From Methylovirgula sp. (GTDB lineage Bacteria; Pseudomonadota; Alphaproteobacteria; Rhizobiales; Beijerinckiaceae), in contig JASHSW010000148.1 of NCBI GenBank assembly GCA_030038595.1, forward strand, positions 1-6,476: a stretch of 6,476 bases of DNA, written 5' to 3'. How positions within the stretch are numbered: the first letter of the stretch is position 1; the number at the start of each line of letters is the position of its first letter. The notes beneath the pieces were generated by a model. It searched no databases. It had not been told where the DNA came from and was given only the letters and a program-made list of their open reading frames with translations. Positions 1 through 5,923 of this stretch are shown here, in pieces. The translations under genes and the position numbers were made by a program.

Positions 1-62
1 ACGAGGTTCAGACGGCAGCCGAAGTTCACGACTTCGACGCGCCGGGGCGCAATGGCGTTCAC
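1..62 (-). CDS. mtaB: 5' end of tRNA t6A37 methylthiotransferase MtaB (partial)
   Basis: Reading leftward from a GTG at 60-62, the first 20 codons give a short leader followed by [12 protein letters not shown]. The FGCRLN motif holds the first of the three N-terminal cysteines that ligate the auxiliary [4Fe-4S] cluster in MtaB-type radical SAM methylthiotransferases. The family converts t6A37 to ms2t6A37 in ANN-decoding tRNAs. The rest of the protein, including the radical SAM CxxxCxxC motif, lies beyond the left edge. The GTG overlaps the dapF stop codon by 4 nt (GTGA), so translation is probably coupled to dapF, and dapF-mtaB adjacency is common in Hyphomicrobiales. The motif and the location agree, but only 20 residues are visible, so a related MiaB/RimO-type paralogue cannot be excluded from sequence alone. 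Confidence 0.8.
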   Translation of the reverse strand, partial: MNAIAPRRVEVVNFGCRLNL

Positions 63-916
63 GCCGCCACATCCTCGAAGAGCAGCGGATCGAGCTCCGT
101 TTCGAATTCCAATTCGACCGGGCCGGTCAAGACGACGTGCGCGTCTTCGCGCCAGGTGACGTGAAGATCGCCGCCCGGCAGGCTCACCTTCGCGGCGCGT
201 TCGGCAAGCGCCTTGCGCGCCGCGGCGACCAGCGTCGCGCAAGCAGCCGAGCCGCAGGCGCGCGTCAATCCCGCGCCGCGTTCCCAAACCTTCGCCGTAA
301 TGTGATCGCGGCTTTCGATCCGCGCGAGCGTGATATTGGTGCGCTCCGGAAAGAGCGAATGATGTTCGAGTTTCGGGCCGATTGTCGCGAGGTCGTAGGC
401 GTCGAGGTCGCCCACAAAGAAGACGGCGTGCGGATTGCCGACGTTGATCGCCGCCGCCGGTACCGGCATCTCGTCGAAACGAATAGCGCCCGTGTCCTCC
501 ACCGGCTTGGCGAGCGGAATGTTGCGCCAGAAGAAGCGCGCCTTGCCCATGTCGACGGAAATGCTCCATTCGCCTTGGCGGCGGCATTCGAGTACGCTGG
601 CCGAGGTCTCGATCTTCAGCATTTCGCGATTCGTGCCGCGCAACAACTTCCAGGCGACGCAGCGCGCGCCATTGCCGCAGGCGCCGGCCTCGCTGCCGTC
701 GCTGTTGTAGATTTGCACATAGGCTTCCGTGCCGGAGGAACGTGGGTCGCGCAGCACCATGAGCTGATCGAAGCCGAGGCGGTCGCCGCGTCCGATTGCC
801 TTCACGGCCGCCGGAGAAAGATCGCCCGGCGCGCCGCGCAGATCGAGAATCAGGATCTCGTTGCCGAGCCCGTTCATCTTCAAGACCGGTCGCGAGGCCA
901 AAGGATGCATGTTCAT
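59..916 (-). CDS. dapF: diaminopimelate epimerase
   Basis: DapF interconverts LL- and meso-diaminopimelate in the cytoplasm, the penultimate step to lysine and the source of the peptidoglycan cross-linking residue. It is a cofactor-independent racemase with two catalytic cysteines. Counting from the chosen start (285 aa), the N-terminal motif KMNGLGNE is at about 13-20. The first catalytic Cys is C80 in [16 protein letters not shown] (71-86) and the second is C221 in RACGSAACA. Substrate-binding elements NPH (161-163), ERTN (191-194) and ERGAG (212-216) are all present, so the enzyme looks intact. The frame stays open upstream to a GTG at 971-973 with ATGs at 953-955 and 932-934, giving up to 304 aa. 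I prefer the ATG at 914-916 because family members begin about 10-15 residues before the KMNGLGN motif; the ATG at 908-910 is almost as good, and no strong ribosome binding site decides between them. The 3' end overlaps mtaB by 4 nt. Confidence 0.95.
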   Translation of the reverse strand: MNMHPLASRPVLKMNGLGNEILILDLRGAPGDLSPAAVKAIGRGDRLGFDQLMVLRDPRSSGTEAYVQIYNSDGSEAGACGNGARCVAWKLLRGTNREMLKIETSASVLECRRQGEWSISVDMGKARFFWRNIPLAKPVEDTGAIRFDEMPVPAAAINVGNPHAVFFVGDLDAYDLATIGPKLEHHSLFPERTNITLARIESRDHITAKVWERGAGLTRACGSAACATLVAAARKALAERAAKVSLPGGDLHVTWREDAHVVLTGPVELEFETELDPLLFEDVAA

Positions 917-971
917 CTCGGGTTCGAGCTTCATATAGGAAAAAGCCGCGGCCATGGCTAAGAATCTGCGC

Positions 972-1012
972 ACCGGCCGGCCCCGCCGTCGAGCAGACGG
1001 CCGGTTTGGCCG
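972..1012. repeat. overlapping inverted repeats between dapF and the GyrI-like gene
   Basis: ACCGGCCG at 972-979 is matched by its reverse complement CGGCCGGT at 998-1005 (8 bp, 18-nt loop). Inside this, GCCGTC at 985-990 pairs with GACGGC at 996-1001 around a 5-nt loop, and CGGCC at 998-1002 pairs with GGCCG at 1008-1012. The three arms share bases, so they could not all form together. They lie in the divergent promoter interval, just upstream of dapF and about 30 nt before the start of the GyrI-like gene. They could be an operator or leader structure, or simply a by-product of high GC content. No T-run follows that would make a convincing terminator. Confidence 0.35.
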
Positions 1013-1042
1013 AAATTCCGAAGTCCGAGGGGGGAGCGGCGC

Positions 1043-1741
1043 ATGAACCTCATGAAATGGCCTTCGGTAAGCTTGGGCTTAACTATTGCGCTTGCCGTTG
1101 CCTTTCACGCCGCCCAGGCGCAGGCGCCAGTCACGCCAGCGGCTCCCGCCCCCGCCATCGCGACAACTCCCGCTCCGGCGACACAAGCCCCGCCCGCGAC
1201 CGTCACGCCCGCTCCTGCCGTTTCCGCGCCCGACGCCGCAGGTAGCGAACCCGAGCAAGGTTCACCGGGCGTGCCGAGCGAGGCGAGCGCCGAGATCATC
1301 GAGGTGCCGGCCCGCCCGACCGCAATGCTTTCCGGCAAGGCCAAATGGGACGATGGTTTCGCCGCGATTAAGGATTCGCTCACCAAGATCAAAGCCGCAT
1401 TGGATAAGGCCGGGCTCAAGGCCTCCGGACCGCCGTTCGCGGTGTTCACGGAAACCGACGATACGGGCTTTTCCTATGAGGCGATGGTGCCGCTCGCCGC
1501 CAAGCCGGCTGTAGCATTTTCGGGCGATGTGCAGCTTGCCTCCTCGCCCTCCGGCAAGGCGATCAAATTTCAGCATCGCGGTCCCTACGATGACATCGAT
1601 TCGACCTACGATCTCATCACCGCCTATCTCGATGAGAAAGGCCTTGAAGCGCGCGATTTCTTCGTCGAGGAATATTTGAGCGAATTGACCAATGCCGAGG
1701 ATCCAAACCTGGCCGTCGATATCTATGTATTCCTCAAGTAA
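1043..1741 (+). CDS. exported GyrI-like (AraC effector-binding type) domain protein
   Basis: This encodes 232 aa. Residues 1-28 look like a Sec signal peptide: Lys at 5, a hydrophobic core at about 9-21, and a likely signal peptidase I site after AQA at 24-26. There is no lipobox cysteine. Residues 29-90 form a low-complexity Pro/Ala/Thr linker. From about 100 to 232 the protein resembles the GyrI-like small-molecule-binding fold, with GPPFAVFTE (129-137), [13 protein letters not shown] (178-190), LDEKGLEA (196-203) and a final EEYLSE...VDIYVFLK strand, matching the family's usual 'GPY...L..W...G' and 'E.YL' landmarks. Cytoplasmic relatives bind small molecules or inhibit gyrase, but a signal-peptide version would work in the periplasm, so gyrase inhibition is unlikely. 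The ligand is unknown. A strong ribosome binding site, GGGGAG at 1031-1036, sits 6 nt before the ATG. The metal exporter gene begins 42 nt downstream. The fold call is fairly secure; the function is not. Confidence 0.82.
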   Translation: MNLMKWPSVSLGLTIALAVAFHAAQAQAPVTPAAPAPAIATTPAPATQAPPATVTPAPAVSAPDAAGSEPEQGSPGVPSEASAEIIEVPARPTAMLSGKAKWDDGFAAIKDSLTKIKAALDKAGLKASGPPFAVFTETDDTGFSYEAMVPLAAKPAVAFSGDVQLASSPSGKAIKFQHRGPYDDIDSTYDLITAYLDEKGLEARDFFVEEYLSELTNAEDPNLAVDIYVFLK

Positions 1742-1771
1742 CGGGCGCGGCCGGCGCTCGGTCTGCACGTT

Positions 1772-1776
1772 GAGGA
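1772..1776 (+). promoter_or_regulatory. ribosome binding site supporting a TTG start
   Basis: GAGGA lies 7 nt upstream of the TTG at 1784-1786. There is no ATG or GTG in frame close by that would preserve the His-rich N-terminus conserved in DmeF-type transporters, so this site decides the start of the downstream gene. Confidence 0.65.
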
Positions 1777-1783
1777 TCGCAGT

Positions 1784-2716
1784 TTGACGCACGATCACTC
1801 CCTCGATGGGTTTACCCATCCGCATGTGTTTTTGGGTCGGCATCACGCCGCCAACGAGCGACGCATGCTGGTCGTCGTCGCGCTCACGGCGGCGATGATG
1901 GTCGCCGAAATCGGCGGCGGCGCGATCTTCGGCTCGATGGCGCTGATTGCCGATGGTCTTCATATGTCGACCCACGTGGCGGCACTCGGTGTCGCCGCGC
2001 TCGCCTACGCCTATGCGCGCCGCCATGCCAACGACCCGCGCTTTGCCTTCGGTACCGGCAAGTTCGGCGATCTCGCCGCCTTCGCAAGCGGCCTGGTGCT
2101 TGCCATGGTCGCTCTCTTCATCGGCTACGAATCGGTCATGCGCCTGATTGCGCCCCGCTCCATCGCCTACAACGAGGCGCTGGGGATCGCCGTCTTGGGG
2201 CTTTGCGTCAACCTCGCGAGCGCCTGGCTGCTGCGCGACGATCCTCGTCACGAGCGCGCCTCCCGCGGCGATCACCGTCATGACCACACCGACCATAATT
2301 TGCGCGCCGCCTATGTGCACGTGCTCGCCGACGCGGCGACCTCGCTGCTTGCCGTCGGCGGCCTGTTGCTCGCCCGAAATTTCGGGCTCGTCTTCATGGA
2401 TCCGGCCGTCGGCCTCATCGGCATGGGCGTGATCTTGAGTTGGGCGTACGGTCTCCTGCGCGACGCGGGCGGCGTGTTGCTCGACGTAACATCCGACGAT
2501 CGACTTCGTGAAGCGATCAAGGCGCGCCTCGAGACCGAGGGCGACTTCGTCTCCGATCTTCATCTGTGGCGGCTCGGTCCCGGACACCGCGCGGCGGTCA
2601 TATCGATCGTCAGCGACCATCCGAAATCGCCGCAGGAGCATAAGGCACGGCTCGCGGATCTACCGGGCTTGAGCCACGTGACGATCGAGGTTCTCCGCTG
2701 CCCCGGCGCGCGATAG
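1784..2716 (+). CDS. dmeF: CDF-family Co2+/Ni2+ efflux transporter, DmeF type
   Basis: This is a 310-aa cation diffusion facilitator of the inner membrane, expected to export Co2+ and Ni2+ by proton antiport. A His-rich N-terminus (H3, H5, H12, H14, H20, H21) leads into HPHVFLG...NERR, typical of DmeF. Six membrane segments fall at about 28-49, 54-76, 97-117, 131-149, 175-197 and 205-224. The transport site is built from TM2 ADGLHMSTH (D57, H60/H64) and TM5 HVLAD (H179, D183). FGTGKFGDLA (88-98) is the conserved loop before TM3. A His/Asp-rich cytoplasmic loop (H156, H164, H166, H168, H171) precedes TM5, and a cytoplasmic C-terminal domain carries SDLHLW (257-262) and C306. The start is TTG, supported by GAGGA 7 nt upstream. 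Known rhizobial dmeF genes are often preceded by dmeR, an RcnR/CsoR-like repressor; here the upstream neighbour is the exported GyrI-like gene instead. Substrate is inferred from subfamily motifs. Confidence 0.9.
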   Translation: MTHDHSLDGFTHPHVFLGRHHAANERRMLVVVALTAAMMVAEIGGGAIFGSMALIADGLHMSTHVAALGVAALAYAYARRHANDPRFAFGTGKFGDLAAFASGLVLAMVALFIGYESVMRLIAPRSIAYNEALGIAVLGLCVNLASAWLLRDDPRHERASRGDHRHDHTDHNLRAAYVHVLADAATSLLAVGGLLLARNFGLVFMDPAVGLIGMGVILSWAYGLLRDAGGVLLDVTSDDRLREAIKARLETEGDFVSDLHLWRLGPGHRAAVISIVSDHPKSPQEHKARLADLPGLSHVTIEVLRCPGAR

Positions 2717-2747
2717 TTTTGCGTGATCTAGGAATTGGCGTTAACCC

Positions 2748-3437
2748 ATGTCCAGACGCGACTTCTGGAGCGGCGACCAAGTGCTCTATGTGAACAGTCG
2801 GCATCGCGCATTGTATTACGCCGATGTCGGCAAGGAGATCGCCGCACTCATTTCCTCGCCGCAGGCTCTGCTGCTCGACTACGGCTGCGGCGAGGCGCTC
2901 GCCGCCGATTTCCTCGCCGAGAAATGCGGCCGTCTCTATCTTTACGACCCGATCCCGAAGATCGAGACGTTGCTGCGGACGCGCAACAAGGCAAATCCGA
3001 AAATCGCCGTGCTCGACCGCGCCGGTCTCGAAGCGTTGCCCGACTCGAGCCTCGATCTGATGATGTGCAATTCGGTGCTGCAGTATTTGAGCCGGGAGGA
3101 ATGCAGCGCGCTCGTCGGCTACGCCGCGGCGAAATTGAAACTCGGCGGACGGCTCGTCATCGCCGACATCATTCCGCCGCATGTCGACGCGCTCACCGAT
3201 TCTTGGGCGCTCGTCGAATTCGCCTATCGCAGCGGATTTCTTCTCGCCGCGCTGCGCGGCCTCTTGGCCGCGTTCTTTTCGCGCTACCGCAGAGTGCGCG
3301 GCAGGATGGGGCTGACCACATTCGCTATCCCCGAAATGCAGCGGCTATTGGCGACGCGCGGCTTCGAGGCGCGGCGTCTCGACCGCAACATCGGCCACAA
3401 TCAGGCGCGCATGACGTTCCTTGCGAAGCGGGTCTGA
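2748..3437 (+). CDS. class I SAM-dependent methyltransferase, substrate unknown
   Basis: This 229-aa protein has the Rossmann-fold methyltransferase motifs: motif I LLDYGCGEA at 42-50 for SAM binding, the acidic residue ending the second strand in LYLYDP (D67), DLMMCNSVLQYL at 103-114 (motif IV region), and LKLGGRLVIADII at 130-142 (post-motif strand). Residues 153-178 are unusually hydrophobic and end in a basic cluster, SRYRRVRGR, which could be a membrane-contacting or substrate-lid element; this is inference. It begins 31 nt after the dmeF stop, so it may be cotranscribed with dmeF. AGGAA at about 2730-2734 is 13 nt from the ATG, a weak spacing, so the start is plausible rather than proven. 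The distal residues RNIGHNQARMTFLAKR complete a normal C-terminal strand. No residue pattern identifies the methyl acceptor; small molecule, lipid or quinone-like substrates are all possible. Confidence 0.85.
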   Translation: MSRRDFWSGDQVLYVNSRHRALYYADVGKEIAALISSPQALLLDYGCGEALAADFLAEKCGRLYLYDPIPKIETLLRTRNKANPKIAVLDRAGLEALPDSSLDLMMCNSVLQYLSREECSALVGYAAAKLKLGGRLVIADIIPPHVDALTDSWALVEFAYRSGFLLAALRGLLAAFFSRYRRVRGRMGLTTFAIPEMQRLLATRGFEARRLDRNIGHNQARMTFLAKRV

Positions 3438-3450
3438 CCGAGCCGTCCGG

Positions 3451-4608
3451 TTACGCCAATTCCGCCGCCAGCCGGCGCATGAATTCGATGCCGGCTTCAA
3501 GTTGGGCGATCTCGACGTATTCGTCCGGCTGATGTGCCTGCGCAATCGAACCCGGCCCGCAAACAACGGCGGGAATCCGCGCTTTCTGGAATTGCCCCGC
3601 TTCGCTCGCAAACGGCGCGGTCGTCGTATGCTCGGCGCCGGCCGCCCTCAATGCGAGCTGTTCGGCGAGAGACCCCGGCGCCGCGGTAAGCCCAGGAACC
3701 TCGCTTTCGATCTGCGTCTCGATCCGCAGGTTTGGGTTGGCGATTTCCGCCGCATAGGCATTGAGGCGGGTGAACGCCGAATTTTGCCGCGCGCCCGGCA
3801 GGCCACGGAATTCCCACTGGAAAACGCAATTTTTGGCCAGGATGTTGCGCGCCGTGCCGCCGCGGATGGTGCCGACGTGAACGGTCGAATACGGCGGATC
3901 GAAGCGCGGATTCGTTGTCGTCTTGATTGCATCGGCGAATCGGTAGAGTTCGGCGACGAGTTTGCAGGCCGCTTCGATCGCACTGGCGCCGAGTTGCGGG
4001 CGCGCCGAATGGGCTTCCTTGCCGCGCACGAGCGTCTGATAGGTGGCGATGCTCTTATGCGCATCGGCGACCTGCATCGAAGTCGGCTCGCCGACGATTG
4101 CCGCGGCGGGACGGGGCAGATCGCGGCCGAACCGGGCGATCGTATCGAGGCCGCCCCGGCAGCCGACCTCCTCGTCGTAGCTCAACATGATATGGACCGG
4201 GCGTCGAAGCCGCGCCTCTTGAAATTCCGGGATCATGGCGAGGCAAAGCGCGTCGAAGCCCTTCATGTCGCAGGTGCCGCGTCCAAAAACGCGGCCGTCC
4301 GCACGCCGCAGGCTGAACGGGTCGCCGCTCCAGGCCTGGCCTTCCACCGGCACGACGTCGGTATGGCCCGACAGTACGATGCCGCCGTCGATCTTCGGGC
4401 CAATCGTCGCAAGTAGCGCCGCTTTGTCGCCCGACGCGTTCGGCACTTTCACATAGTCGGCGCCGTGCCTTGTGAGATAGGCTTCGACTTCGCCGACCAA
4501 ACCGAGATTGGATTTAGCGCTTTCCGTATCGAAGCCGACGAGCCGCTCGAGGATTGCCAACGTCTCGGCCAATCCGCCGTCCGCTACGCTCGAGGAAATC
4601 GAAGCCAC
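3451..4608 (-). CDS. argE: acetylornithine deacetylase (M20 family)
   Basis: ArgE hydrolyses N2-acetylornithine to ornithine and acetate in arginine synthesis, in the cytoplasm, with a dinuclear metal centre. The 385-aa product matches the usual length and layout. Metal and catalytic residues are visible: HTD at 82-84 (H82, with D84), the bridging Asp D114 in RGTCDMKGF, the catalytic Glu pair E146-E147 in DEEVG, E174 in GEPT, and H359 in GPGSIAQAHQPDEY. The dimerisation-domain motif HSARPQLGASA begins at H200. The CDMKGF wording favours ArgE over DapE or other M20 amidohydrolases. The start is a GTG at 4606-4608 with no well-placed Shine-Dalgarno (the nearest AGG is 12 nt away), so it is moderately uncertain. 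apaG ends 36 nt upstream and is probably cotranscribed. The 3' end converges on the methyltransferase gene with a 13-nt gap. Confidence 0.93.
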   Translation of the reverse strand: MASISSSVADGGLAETLAILERLVGFDTESAKSNLGLVGEVEAYLTRHGADYVKVPNASGDKAALLATIGPKIDGGIVLSGHTDVVPVEGQAWSGDPFSLRRADGRVFGRGTCDMKGFDALCLAMIPEFQEARLRRPVHIMLSYDEEVGCRGGLDTIARFGRDLPRPAAAIVGEPTSMQVADAHKSIATYQTLVRGKEAHSARPQLGASAIEAACKLVAELYRFADAIKTTTNPRFDPPYSTVHVGTIRGGTARNILAKNCVFQWEFRGLPGARQNSAFTRLNAYAAEIANPNLRIETQIESEVPGLTAAPGSLAEQLALRAAGAEHTTTAPFASEAGQFQKARIPAVVCGPGSIAQAHQPDEYVEIAQLEAGIEFMRRLAAELA

Positions 4609-4644
4609 GCTGCGTCGAACCCTGTGCTCCGCCCGGTCGGACGC

Positions 4645-5037
4645 CTAGTTGAGGACCCGCGCGACATAGGGCGAGTCGAGCGAAAAGGTTGGTATTTCCG
4701 CGTCGAAAATATCGCCCTTCTCATTCACCATCCGATAGCTGCCCGTCATGATGCCGGACGGTGTCGTGAGCGGACAGCCGGAGGTGTAGCGAAAACGCTC
4801 GCCGGGCTTCAAGACCGGCTGTTCGCCGACAACGCCGGGACCGCGCACTTCTTCGAGCCTGCCGTTTGCGTCGGTGATCTTCCAATGCCTGGCCGTCAAT
4901 TGAACGGTCAGCGCCCCGCAATTGGCGATCTCGACCGTATAAGCCCAGAAGAACGTCGCCTCGTCGGCATCGGAGCGTTCGGGGACGAATTCGGGCATGA
5001 CGATAATCTGAATGTCGTTGGTGACGCGGCTGTACAT
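4645..5037 (-). CDS. apaG: ApaG domain protein (historically 'Co2+/Mg2+ efflux protein')
   Basis: This is a complete 130-aa ApaG protein, a small fibronectin-III-like beta sandwich. The family signature is intact: the FFWAYTVEIAN strand at 29-39, HWKITD (51-56), VRGPGVVGEQPVL (64-76) and YTSGCPLTTPSGIMTGSY (84-101). The glycine-rich GPGVVGEQP segment resembles a pyrophosphate-binding loop, although the biochemical role of bacterial ApaG is unsettled; genetic work in enterobacteria linked it to Co2+ resistance and Mg2+ efflux, but it has no membrane segments, so it is not itself a transporter. The ATG at 5035-5037 is preceded by GCGGA a few bases away. It is divergent from ybgC across a 154-nt interval and is followed by argE after 36 nt. 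Any functional link to the nearby dmeF (both connected to cobalt in the literature) is only suggestive. Confidence 0.95.
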   Translation of the reverse strand: MYSRVTNDIQIIVMPEFVPERSDADEATFFWAYTVEIANCGALTVQLTARHWKITDANGRLEEVRGPGVVGEQPVLKPGERFRYTSGCPLTTPSGIMTGSYRMVNEKGDIFDAEIPTFSLDSPYVARVLN

Positions 5038-5101
5038 GGTTCCGCACTGTCCGAATCCACGCTATGCAGCAAGCCTATCACCGGCCGGCGCGAGGCGCAA
5101 A

Positions 5102-5126
5102 AATCGGCCGCCCGGGCGCCCCGATT
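5102..5126 (-). terminator. terminator-like hairpin reading toward apaG
   Basis: On the minus strand, AATCGG (5126-5121) pairs with CCGATT (5107-5102). An inner CGC/GCG stem closes on a CCGG loop, with a small asymmetric internal loop between the two stems. The 3' arm runs into a row of five T residues on this strand (complement of the A-run at 5099-5103), the layout of an intrinsic terminator. It lies about 65 nt upstream of the apaG start, within the divergent apaG/ybgC interval. It could block antisense read-through, act as a leader attenuator for apaG if transcription starts upstream, or be fortuitous. Confidence 0.35.
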
Positions 5127-5191
5127 CGCCGTCGTTCGAGCCCGCGGCGCGACCTCTAGACAAGCTCGGCGCCATGCGCCGCGGATGCAAC

Positions 5192-5608
5192 ATGACCGAG
5201 AAGCCGCAACGTCTCATGGTCCGCGTCTATTACGAAGACACGGATTTCTCCGGCTTCGTGCAGCATGTTGCCTATCTGCGTTTCTTCGAACGCGGCCGCA
5301 GCGAATTCCTGCGCGCCCGCGGCATCGTCCAATCGTCGCTCTTTGCGGCGGCCTCGCTCGTCTTCGTCGTACGCAGCATGCGCGTCGAATACCTCCGGCC
5401 GGCGCGTATGGACGATGAGCTTTGCGTCGAGACGTCGCTCGACAAGCTCGGCGGCGCTTCGATCGAACTGGCGCAGAAGATTTTGCGCGGCGCGGAACTG
5501 CTGGCCGCCGCCCAGGTCCGCGTCGCGGCAGTCGCGGATGGACGGGCGAGGCGCCTTCCCGCCGAAATCCAGGCCCTGCTTGGACGCGCTGCAGACGACG
5601 GCATCTAG
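5192..5608 (+). CDS. ybgC: Tol-Pal system-associated acyl-CoA thioesterase YbgC
   Basis: YbgC is a hotdog-fold cytoplasmic thioesterase encoded beside the tol-pal genes and thought to act on acyl-CoA or acyl-ACP in phospholipid metabolism. The 138-aa product has the family's N-terminal active-site block: VYYEDTDFSG at 12-21 with the catalytic D18, then FVQHVAYLRFFERGRSEFLR at 22-41. VRSMRVEYLRPARMDDEL (60-77) and the following strands complete the fold. Most relatives read VYHANYL or VYHASYL where this one reads VQHVAYL; the His is kept, but the Tyr before it and the residue two after it differ. The frame is open further upstream, with ATGs at 5174 and 5216 as alternatives. I chose 5192 because it gives the usual length and has CGGA about 8 nt before it. 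tolQ follows after an unusually long gap of 401 nt. Confidence 0.9.
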   Translation: MTEKPQRLMVRVYYEDTDFSGFVQHVAYLRFFERGRSEFLRARGIVQSSLFAAASLVFVVRSMRVEYLRPARMDDELCVETSLDKLGGASIELAQKILRGAELLAAAQVRVAAVADGRARRLPAEIQALLGRAADDGI

Positions 5609-5652
5609 CGCCGGCCGCCGATCGGACGAACGAGGGCCGCATCGCCGCTGGT

Positions 5653-5669
5653 CCCGCCGGCTCGGCGGG
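5653..5669 (+). terminator. GC-rich hairpin downstream of ybgC
   Basis: CCCGCCG (5653-5659) pairs perfectly with CGGCGGG (5663-5669) around a 3-nt loop, 45 nt after the ybgC stop. No T-run follows, so it would be a weak terminator or an mRNA 3'-end stabiliser at best. Confidence 0.3.
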
Positions 5670-5718
5670 GGCGGGGTAGGAATTGCAAATGTTCGGCATC
5701 GAGCGCCTAGGCTTGCGT

Positions 5719-5735
5719 GGCGGCGCCAAGCCGCC
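5719..5735 (+). repeat. second hairpin between ybgC and tolQ
   Basis: GGCGGC (5719-5724) is complementary to GCCGCC (5730-5735) with a 5-nt loop, extendable by two wobble pairs. No T-run follows. Together with the hairpin at 5653-5669 it forms a tandem pair of stem-loops after ybgC. Confidence 0.3.
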
Positions 5736-5894
5736 GTAGATTTCGTAACTCCATGTTAACTTTGAGAATGGCTGAACAGGATCGGCGGCCTTTGAGCGGC
5801 CGGCCGCAGGCAAAAGCCCAAGAAATGACCGAATTGCGGATAAGGAGAAGTCTAATCATCGGTCCGATCTCGAAGTTTTGGGATTTCCCCGAAT

Positions 5895-5923
5895 TTGCCA
5901 TTCCCGATGTGGCGGGGATTAAT
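5895..5923 (+). promoter_or_regulatory. possible sigma-70-type promoter for tolQ
   Basis: TTGCCA at 5895-5900 matches the -35 consensus at 5 of 6 positions, and ATTAAT at 5918-5923 matches the -10 box at 4 of 6 after a 17-nt spacer. Transcription would start near 5930, giving a leader of about 80 nt that includes the palindrome at 5934-5945. The match is modest and such matches arise by chance. Confidence 0.25.

Noticed and set aside
137..961. 274-codon plus-strand frame opposite dapF
   Set aside because: Complete dapF with both catalytic cysteines lies on the minus strand; the antisense frame is Arg/Ala-rich and has no motif.
917..973. Longer dapF starting at GTG 971-973
   Set aside because: The extra 19 residues are not part of the DapF fold, and the extended start would lie inside the inverted-repeat region; internal ATGs fit better.
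1262..2641. 459-codon open frame on the minus strand opposite the GyrI-like and dmeF genes
   Set aside because: It is antisense to two genes with clear family motifs, spans their junction, and its product is a His/Arg/Asp/Gly-rich mix with no recognisable domain, typical of a GC-rich shadow frame.
3421..4416. 331-codon plus-strand frame opposite argE
   Set aside because: argE on the other strand has all metal-binding motifs; the antisense product is Arg/Ala-rich with no family resemblance.
5012..5191. Extended N-terminus for YbgC beginning at 5012
   Set aside because: It would add 60 Arg/Pro-rich residues, overlap the apaG 5' end and exceed the family's usual length; the ATG at 5192 gives a normal protein.
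4465..5418. 317-codon plus-strand frame across apaG and the start of ybgC
   Set aside because: It runs antisense to apaG and out of frame through ybgC, both confidently identified.
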